NCBI GenBank assembly: GCA_035317085.1
Contig: DATHHS010000080.1
Coordinates: 1-10,444, forward strand
DNA from: VBDM01 sp035317085
Lineage (GTDB): Bacteria > Pseudomonadota > Gammaproteobacteria > Burkholderiales > SG8-39
Direction: 5' to 3'
Length of the DNA stretch: 10,444 nucleotides
Below are positions 5,804 to 10,444 of the stretch, in pieces. The notes below the pieces were generated by a model. That model did no database searches and had not been told where the DNA came from. It saw only the letters and a program-made list of their open reading frames with translations. Every line of letters begins with the position of its first letter. The first letter of the stretch is position 1. The position numbers were made by a program, and so were the translations under genes.

Positions 5804-6190
5804 TCAGGACATGCCGTGCCCACGCTCATAGAGCACCCACAGGCAGGCGCCCTCCCGGCGATAGTGCCGGTTTTCCAACTGCGAAACGAGGTGAATTCTC
5901 CAATCCCGCTCTGGCTCGCGCCGTGCGAGATCCTCCGCCTGTGCAACTGTCATCAGGTCGCAGTGGCGTTTGCCGTTCTCTTCGTACAGCGACCACCCGT
6001 CGCGGGTGAGCGCGGCGTAACCGAGTCCTACTCCGATCACCGCGTCGAGCGCAAGGTGCTCGTCGGACATCGTCGCCCAGTCGCGTCGGGTCCGGTCAAT
6101 CACGGATCTGATCAGCCGGTCGAGCCCGACACGCGAGAGGGATGGGTCGTTGACCGCAAGTGCAGCGAGTTCGTCGAGTTCGGTCGTCAT
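5804..6190 (-). CDS. Hypothetical protein, 128 residues, possible phosphate-regulated gene
   Basis: I do not recognise this family. The product is a soluble-looking 128-residue protein with no signal peptide or membrane segment. The N-terminal third is mainly helical and acidic (several L-D and D-E pairs, then I-D-R-T-R-R-D-W). The middle has a small glycine-rich stretch G-V-G-L-G-Y. The C-terminal third holds most of the aromatic and charged residues (R-D-W-R-I-H-L, then N-R-H-Y-R-R-E-G and L-W-V-L-Y-E-R). The ATG follows AAGGGG at a 7-base distance. The protein has an ordinary amino acid mix, whereas the overlapping + strand frame does not. It sits downstream of phoB on the same strand, where phoR is often found, but it has no kinase features. 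A candidate PHO box lies about 47 bases upstream of the start, suggesting its own PhoB-driven promoter. It converges with the phosphoesterase gene. Confidence 0.7.
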   Translation of the reverse strand: MTTELDELAALAVNDPSLSRVGLDRLIRSVIDRTRRDWATMSDEHLALDAVIGVGLGYAALTRDGWSLYEENGKRHCDLMTVAQAEDLARREPERDWRIHLVSQLENRHYRREGACLWVLYERGHGMS

Positions 6191-6203
6191 GGGTAGACCC
6201 CTT

Positions 6204-6235
6204 AAAACGAGCGCAGGCGTCGTTCCGCCTTTGCG
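6204..6235 (-). terminator. Possible weak terminator downstream of phoB
   Basis: On the - strand, CGCA...GGCG pairs with CGCC-TGCG (8 bp with a two-base AA bulge, 6-base loop), followed by TCGTTTT. It lies about 75 bases past the phoB stop. The predicted start of the 128-residue gene's transcript, near 6230, is inside the left arm, so long operon transcripts would form the full hairpin while the short one would form only a 5-bp remnant. Confidence 0.35.
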
Positions 6236-6236
6236 A

Positions 6237-6270
6237 ATGCTAGGGGAGGCGTATTAAACGCGTGTGACAG
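6237..6270 (-). promoter_or_regulatory. Candidate PHO box and -10 upstream of the 128-residue gene
   Basis: Read on the - strand: CTGTCAC (6270-6264, a 7 of 7 match to the PHO half site), four bases, GTTTAAT (6259-6253, 4 of 7), then exactly ten bases and TAGCAT (6242-6237), a -10 with four matches to TATAAT. The 7+4+7+10 layout equals that of E. coli PhoB promoters. The predicted start near 6230 leaves a leader of about 40 bases. The site lies between the phoB stop and the hypothetical gene, so it would let that gene be expressed apart from the pst operon. Confidence 0.6.
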
Positions 6271-6309
6271 CCGCAGAGGGGCAGCCGGGAAACGACAGGC
6301 TGGGTGGAG

Positions 6310-7002
6310 CTATGCGAGCGCCCGCCGAAAGCGATAACCGGTTCCGCGCACCGTCTCCACCAGGGAATCATGCCGGCTGGGCTCCAGCGCCTGGCGCAGG
6401 CGGCGTATGTGCACGTCGACCGTGCGCTCCTCGACAAAAACATGGTCGCCCCAGACTTCGTCGAGCATCTGGGCGCGGCTGTAGACGCGCTCCGGGTGAG
6501 TCATGAAGAAATGCAGCATTCTGAACTCGGTCGGACCCAAATCGATGTTGGCGCCATTGGCGCTTACGCGATGGGCGACCGGATCGAGTTTCAAGCTCGC
6601 GATCTCAACGATGTCGTCGGTGAGCTGTGGCGCGCGGCGCCGCATCACGGCCTTGATGCGTGCGAGGAGCTCGCGCGGCGAAAAAGGCTTGGTGACGTAG
6701 TCGTCGGCACCACCTTCGAGCCCGGCAATCGTGTCCTGTTCCTGGGCGCGCGCGGTCAGCATGATGATGGGGATGTCCTTGGTGCGCTGATCGGCGCGAA
6801 GCTGCCGCGCGAAGTTCAGGCCCGGGGGTCCGGGAAGCATCCAGTCGAGCAGCACCAGATCGGGCAGGACCTCGCGAACCAGCGCCTCGGCTTCGGGCAC
6901 GCTGCCCGCGCGCAGCACCTGGTGCCCGGCGTGCTCGAGGTTGACCGCGATCAGCTCCTGGATCGCCGGTTCATCTTCGACCACGAGGATTGCGCCGCCC
7001 AT
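6310..7002 (-). CDS. phoB: PhoB, phosphate regulon response regulator
   Basis: A 230-residue OmpR-family regulator, close to the 229 residues of E. coli PhoB. The receiver domain (about 1-120) has E9-D10, the phosphoacceptor D53 in L-V-L-L-D-W-M-L-P-G, T83 in I-I-M-L-T-A-R and K105 in V-T-K-P-F, the same positions as in E. coli. The winged-helix DNA-binding domain (about 132-229) has L-G-P-T-E-F-R-M-L and V-D-V-H-I-R-R-L-R-Q-A-L and ends in the usual G-T-G-Y-R-F. Phosphorylated PhoB binds PHO boxes and recruits sigma-70 polymerase. Start choice: ATG at 7002 fits the family length; ATG at 7041 overlaps the phoU stop in TGATG, has a GAGGCG sequence upstream and would add 13 residues, so it remains possible. 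It is the last gene of the pst operon; no phoR follows. Confidence 0.95.
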   Translation of the reverse strand: MGGAILVVEDEPAIQELIAVNLEHAGHQVLRAGSVPEAEALVREVLPDLVLLDWMLPGPPGLNFARQLRADQRTKDIPIIMLTARAQEQDTIAGLEGGADDYVTKPFSPRELLARIKAVMRRRAPQLTDDIVEIASLKLDPVAHRVSANGANIDLGPTEFRMLHFFMTHPERVYSRAQMLDEVWGDHVFVEERTVDVHIRRLRQALEPSRHDSLVETVRGTGYRFRRALA

Positions 7003-7040
7003 GACTGCCGTGCCCGTGCTTTCGTTCCAGGCCGGCCTCA

Positions 7041-7745
7041 TCAACCCAGCGCCTCGCGCTCGACCACCTCGACCGCGGTGTGGCGCACGTCGGTGCCTTT
7101 CACGATGTAAATCACGTCCTCGGCGATGTTCTTGGCGTGATCGCCGATGCGCTCGATCGCCTTCGCGATCCACACGATCTCCAGCGCCGTGGAGATCGTG
7201 CGCGGATCTTCCATCATGAAGGTGATGAGCTGCCGGAGGATCGAGCGGAATTCGGTGTCGATGGTCGCATCCTGCCTGATGATGCTCGCCGCGTCCGCCG
7301 CGTCCAGACGCGCGAAGGCATCGAGCGCCTGGCGCAGCATCGACACCGCGATATCCGCGGCGTGCCGCACTGTCGCAAAGCGATGCAGGTCGGCATGCCC
7401 CCGCTCGTGGATTTGCCTGGACATGCGCGCGATTTTTTCGGCTTCATCGCCGATGCGCTCCAGGTCCGTGACCGTCTTGCTGATCGCCATGATCAACCGC
7501 AGGTCGCCTGCGGCCGGCTGGCGCTTGACGATGATGTGGCTGCAGTCGTCGTCGATCTGGACCTCGCACTCGTTGACGCGAGGCTCGTTCGCGATCACCT
7601 GATCGATCAGGTCCTGATTTCCGTTCGCGAACGCGTCGATGGCGGTACGGACCTGCGCCTCCACGAGGCCGCCCATTTGGAGCACGCCCGAGCGCAAGGT
7701 CTCGAGGTCGTTGTCGTATTGCTTGGAAAGGTGCTCGCTGCCCAT
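7041..7745 (-). CDS. phoU: PhoU, phosphate signalling and transport regulator
   Basis: A 234-residue, all-helical cytosolic protein made of two PhoU repeats, each a three-helix bundle. The metal-binding signatures are present in both halves: T-D-L-E-R-I-G-D-E-A-E-K-I-A in the first and K-A-I-E-R-I-G-D-H-A-K-N-I-A-E-D in the second. PhoU binds the PstSCAB importer and the PhoR kinase and keeps the Pho response off when phosphate is plentiful. The ATG at 7745 is preceded by AGGAG at a good distance; the open frame extends further upstream but runs into pstB. It follows pstB with a 14-base gap and its stop touches the alternative phoB start, so it is clearly co-transcribed. With PhoR missing from the window, the kinase partner of PhoU here is unknown. 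Confidence 0.96.
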   Translation of the reverse strand: MGSEHLSKQYDNDLETLRSGVLQMGGLVEAQVRTAIDAFANGNQDLIDQVIANEPRVNECEVQIDDDCSHIIVKRQPAAGDLRLIMAISKTVTDLERIGDEAEKIARMSRQIHERGHADLHRFATVRHAADIAVSMLRQALDAFARLDAADAASIIRQDATIDTEFRSILRQLITFMMEDPRTISTALEIVWIAKAIERIGDHAKNIAEDVIYIVKGTDVRHTAVEVVEREALG

Positions 7746-7759
7746 GGTGCTGCTCCTGT

Positions 7760-8551
7760 TCAGCCGAACCGGCCGGTGATGTAGTCCTCGGTTTCTTTCC
7801 GCTTCGGCTTGATGAATATCTCGTCCGTCACTCCAAACTCCACCATTTCTCCGAGATACATGTATGCCGTGAAGTCGGAAACGCGCGCCGCCTGCTGCAT
7901 GTTGTGCGTAACAATGACGATGGTATAGTCGTTCTTCAGCTCGTGCACGAGTTCTTCGATGCGACCGGTGGAGATCGGATCGAGCGCCGAAGCGGGCTCG
8001 TCCAGAAGCAGTATCTCGGGTTTGACGGCGATTCCGCGCGCGATGCACAACCGCTGCTGCTGGCCGCCAGAGAGGCTGGTGCCGCTCTGCTTCAGCTTGC
8101 CCTTCACTTCTTCCCAGAGCGCCGCCTTGCGCAACGCCCATTCCACGCGCTCGTCCATTTCGCGCGGTGAAAGGCTTTCGTACAGCCTTACGCCGAACGC
8201 GATGTTGTCGTGGATCGACATCGGAAACGGCGTGGGCTTCTGGAACACCATACCGACCTTGGCGCGCAACCTGTTCAGATCCTGGCGAGGCGAAAGAATG
8301 TCCTCCCCGTCGATAAAGATCTCGCCCCTCGCCTCCTGCTTGGGATAGAGCGCGTACATGCGGTTCAAGGTACGAAGCAACGTGGACTTACCACAGCCGG
8401 AGGGACCGATGAAGGCGGTCACTTTTTTCTCCGGAATTTCGAGGTTGATGTTCTTCAAGGCGTGAAAGCCGCCGTAGTAAAAATCCAGGTTTTTCACCTG
8501 GATTTTCTGCGCCAGGGCTTGCTCGGTCGGTTGCAGGACGGCAGCGTTCAT
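7760..8551 (-). CDS. pstB: PstB, phosphate ABC transporter ATP-binding protein
   Basis: A 263-residue ATPase that powers phosphate uptake through PstC-PstA. Motifs in order: Walker A G-P-S-G-C-G-K-S-T (49-57), Q-loop Q104 in V-F-Q-K-P-T-P-F-P, the ABC signature L-S-G-G-Q-Q-Q-R (160-167), Walker B I-L-L-L-D-E-P (180-186, catalytic E185) and the switch H216 in V-T-H-N. The sequence after the Q-loop and the E-F-G close to the C-terminus are typical of PstB rather than other ABC ATPases. The start at 8551 lies four bases after the pstA stop; an upstream in-frame ATG at 8590 would overlap pstA by 35 bases and was not chosen. Codons 16-24 contain a 10-bp perfect inverted repeat. Confidence 0.97.
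   Translation of the reverse strand: MNAAVLQPTEQALAQKIQVKNLDFYYGGFHALKNINLEIPEKKVTAFIGPSGCGKSTLLRTLNRMYALYPKQEARGEIFIDGEDILSPRQDLNRLRAKVGMVFQKPTPFPMSIHDNIAFGVRLYESLSPREMDERVEWALRKAALWEEVKGKLKQSGTSLSGGQQQRLCIARGIAVKPEILLLDEPASALDPISTGRIEELVHELKNDYTIVIVTHNMQQAARVSDFTAYMYLGEMVEFGVTDEIFIKPKRKETEDYITGRFG
8480..8506 (-). repeat. Perfect inverted repeat within the 5' end of pstB
   Basis: AAAATCCAGG (8480-8489) and CCTGGATTTT (8497-8506) are exact inverted copies separated by 7 bases. In the mRNA the hairpin covers codons 16-24 of pstB and is followed by U residues. The inner CCAGG pairs are GC-rich and the outer four are A-T. It could fold in the transcript, but coding constraint may also explain it. 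Confidence 0.5.
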
Positions 8552-8555
8552 GATT

Positions 8556-9398
8556 TCAGTAGGTTGCTGTCCGGTTTTGGAAGAATACACGGGCGAGTAT
8601 GTTCAGGGCCAGCACGCTGAGCGTAATCAGCAAGGCACCCGCCCACGCGAGCTTGTGCCAGTCTTCATACGGGCTCATAGCGAACTGAAAGATCACCACC
8701 GGAAGGTTCGCCATCGGCGAATTCATGTTGGACGTCCAGAACTGATTGTTGAGGGCGGTAAATAAAAGGGGAGCCGTTTCGCCGCTGATGCGCGCTACCG
8801 CGAGCAGAATGCCAGTGATAATGCCGGCCTTGGCAGCCCGTACGGTTACGAATGTGATCACCTTCCATTGGGGCGCGCCCAGCGCGGCGGCCGCCTCGCG
8901 CAGGCTGTCCGGGACCAGGCGCAGCATGTTCTCCGTGGTGCGTATCACCACAGGGATGACGATCAACGCGAGGGCCATGGTTCCCGCCCACCCGGAGAAA
9001 TGTCCGACGGTTACCACGTAGGCCGCGTAGATGAACAGCCCGACCACGATCGACGGTGCGGACAGCAGGATGTCGTTGATAAAGAGCGTCACCGGTGCGA
9101 GCCATCCCCGATTGCCAAATTCCGCGAGATAAATGCCCGCCATAATACCGATCGGCGTTCCGAGCAGAGTGCTGGCGGTTCCCATGACCAGGCTGCCGGC
9201 GATGGCGTTCAAAAGCCCTCCATCGCTGCCTGGCGGCGGCGTCATTTCCAGGAAGAGCTTCGCGCTGAGTCCGCCGAACCCTGCCTTGAACAAGGTAAAG
9301 AGAATCCAGCCAAGCCAGAACAAGCCGAACAGCATCGTGAGCAGCGATACCGTCAGGTTGAAGCGATTGATTAACAGTCGGCGTGTGTACAGATTCAT
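8556..9398 (-). CDS. pstA: PstA, phosphate ABC transporter permease
   Basis: A 280-residue inner-membrane protein with about six hydrophobic helices, the first at residues 13-38. The binding-protein-dependent transport (MetI-like) domain covers about 70-275. The cytoplasmic loop that contacts PstB reads S-L-R-E-A-A-A-A-L-G-A-P-Q-W-K-V-I and is followed by A-R-I-S-G-E-T-A-P-L-L-F, a hallmark of PstA. With PstC it forms the phosphate channel. The 8-base gap from pstC and 4-base gap to pstB show one operon. The ATG at 9398 agrees with the family N-terminus, although no strong ribosome site precedes it, which suggests coupling to pstC translation. Confidence 0.96.
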   Translation of the reverse strand: MNLYTRRLLINRFNLTVSLLTMLFGLFWLGWILFTLFKAGFGGLSAKLFLEMTPPPGSDGGLLNAIAGSLVMGTASTLLGTPIGIMAGIYLAEFGNRGWLAPVTLFINDILLSAPSIVVGLFIYAAYVVTVGHFSGWAGTMALALIVIPVVIRTTENMLRLVPDSLREAAAALGAPQWKVITFVTVRAAKAGIITGILLAVARISGETAPLLFTALNNQFWTSNMNSPMANLPVVIFQFAMSPYEDWHKLAWAGALLITLSVLALNILARVFFQNRTATY

Positions 9399-9406
9399 GG
9401 CGCGCT

Positions 9407-10426
9407 TCAGGTCATCCGGCCTTCGCGCCGTGCCAGGCGCAGCAACAACAGCTTCGACAGCGCCAATACGACGAAGGTAATGAAGAACAAGACAAGGCCG
9501 AGCTCGATCAAGGCCGAAAGATAGAGGTCACCGACCGCCTCGGTGAATTCGTTGGCAAGCGCGGAGGCAATGCTGTTTCCGGGTACCGTGATCGAGGCGC
9601 TGAGCCGATGCGCGTTGCCGATCACGAAGGTGACAGCCATGGTTTCGCCCAGAGCCCGGCCAAGGCCCAGCATGACCCCGCCCATCACACCGACCTTGGT
9701 ATAAGGCAGCACTACGTTCCAGACCACCTCCCAAGTGGTCGAACCGAGTGCGTAGGCCGATTCCTTCAGCACTGCCGGCACGATCTCGAACACGTCGCGC
9801 ATCACCGAGGCAATGAACGGAATAACCATGATTGCCAGTATGATGCCGGCAGTCAGGACCCCTATTCCCATTGGCGGTCCCCGGAACAAGACCCCTACCA
9901 GTGGCACTGCGCCCAGCGTACTGCTCAGCGCGGGCTGGACGTAGGTCGCGAACACCGGCGCGAACACAAATAGCCCCCACATGCCGTAGATGATGCTCGG
10001 GATCGCTGCGAGGAGCTCGATCGCCGTGCCCAGCGGGCGGCGCAGCCAGGTCGGTGATAGTTCGGTGAGAAAGAGCGCCACCCCGAAGCTCACAGGTATG
10101 CCAATCAGAAGCGCAATCGCGGAAGTGACGAGCGTTCCCACGATCGGCACCAAGGCACCAAACTGTTCGGTGACGGGATTCCATTCCGAGCTCAGGAAAA
10201 ACCCGAACCCAAATGCCCGTATCGCCGGCAGACTTCCAACGAGGAGCGACAGCAGAATTCCCGCCAGAAGAAGCAACACGACAAGCGCGAAAAACCGTGT
10301 GGTGTGACGGAACAGTTGATCGAGCCAATAGTGCTTCCTGAGACTGGCGTCGGGAATGGTTTTCGACATAAGCGCGGCAGGGGCCGCTTGCGCAAACCCC
10401 CGCACGTTGTTGGCAACGGCGCTCAT
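9407..10426 (-). CDS. pstC: PstC, phosphate ABC transporter permease
   Basis: A 339-residue inner-membrane permease closely resembling E. coli PstC (319 residues). Recognisable stretches include E-W-N-P-V near 81-85, F-G-A-L-V-P-I-V-G-T-L, A-I-P-S-I-I-Y-G-M-W-G-L, the PstB-contact loop with K-E-S-A-Y-A-L-G-S-T-T-W-E-V, and G-R-A-L-G-E-T-M-A-V-T-F carrying the conserved Arg and Glu. About six membrane helices are visible, the first at 45-65. The ATG at 10426 gives a somewhat long cytosolic N-terminus; ATG at 10369 would shorten it by 19 residues, and neither has a clear ribosome site. It is the first gene of the operon inside the window, starting 18 bases from the right edge. The periplasmic binding protein gene pstS and the main operon promoter are presumably just beyond. 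Confidence 0.96.
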   Translation of the reverse strand: MSAVANNVRGFAQAAPAALMSKTIPDASLRKHYWLDQLFRHTTRFFALVVLLLLAGILLSLLVGSLPAIRAFGFGFFLSSEWNPVTEQFGALVPIVGTLVTSAIALLIGIPVSFGVALFLTELSPTWLRRPLGTAIELLAAIPSIIYGMWGLFVFAPVFATYVQPALSSTLGAVPLVGVLFRGPPMGIGVLTAGIILAIMVIPFIASVMRDVFEIVPAVLKESAYALGSTTWEVVWNVVLPYTKVGVMGGVMLGLGRALGETMAVTFVIGNAHRLSASITVPGNSIASALANEFTEAVGDLYLSALIELGLVLFFITFVVLALSKLLLLRLARREGRMT

Positions 10427-10444
10427 TGTATGCGTCCCGGAATG

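Noticed and set aside
5947..5953. Perfect PHO half site CTGTCAT on the + strand
   Set aside because: It lies inside the 128-residue coding region, has no second unit 11 bases away on either side (the next is 2 of 7) and no -10 at ten bases. It shows that single half sites occur by chance, so only paired, correctly spaced sites were reported.
5732..6196. Open + strand frame of 154 residues opposite the 128-residue gene
   Set aside because: Its composition is unlike an ordinary protein (rich in P, V, R, with no recognisable pattern), there is no ribosome site, and the - strand frame has a good ribosome site and promoter-like sequence. Treated as a shadow.
6304..7110. Open + strand frame of 268 residues opposite phoB
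   Set aside because: Antisense shadow of the clearly recognisable PhoB.
1..10444. Insertion sequences, integrase or transposase genes, tRNA and CRISPR arrays
   Set aside because: None seen on either strand; all long reading frames are accounted for by the genes listed or by their shadows.

Overview
The window is GC-rich, compactly coded DNA from a proteobacterium, most likely a betaproteobacterium. That placement rests on the pstC-pstA-pstB-phoU-phoB gene order with a ppx gene nearby and on the protein sequences; it cannot be pinned to a genus from this sequence. There are ten protein genes, one of them cut by the left edge. I see no mobile element, tRNA, rRNA or CRISPR, and no gene-free stretch over about 200 bases.

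Layout. The left half is on the + strand: the 3' end of ppx (exopolyphosphatase), a two-domain PlsC-GNAT acyltransferase of the OlsF type, an LpxH-like metallophosphoesterase and an exported alkaline-phosphatase-superfamily phosphoesterase. The right half is on the - strand: pstC, pstA, pstB, phoU and phoB form one tightly spaced operon running leftward, followed by an unrecognised 128-residue protein that faces the phosphoesterase gene.

Theme. The window reads as a phosphate-starvation locus. PstC, PstA and PstB are the membrane and ATPase parts of the high-affinity phosphate importer, PhoU links the importer to signalling, and PhoB is the response regulator. The + strand genes would suit the same response: a secreted phosphoesterase to release phosphate, a possible ornithine-lipid synthase to replace phospholipids, a lipid-type pyrophosphatase and a polyphosphatase. 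PstS is presumably beyond the right edge. PhoR, which usually follows phoB, is absent from the window.

Main observation. Four intergenic regions carry 7-base elements related to the PHO-box half site CTGTCAY. They repeat with an 11-base period and are each followed exactly 10 bases later by a -10-like hexamer, which is the geometry of E. coli PhoB-activated promoters. They lie upstream of the acyltransferase, the phosphoesterase and the 128-residue gene, and directly after the acyltransferase stop codon. The last one points at a roughly 72-base unit made of a stem-loop, a single-stranded segment sharing ten bases with the 3' tail of 16S rRNA, and a strong intrinsic terminator. This is a candidate PhoB-controlled small RNA. 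All site calls were made by eye and need a matrix scan and transcript data.
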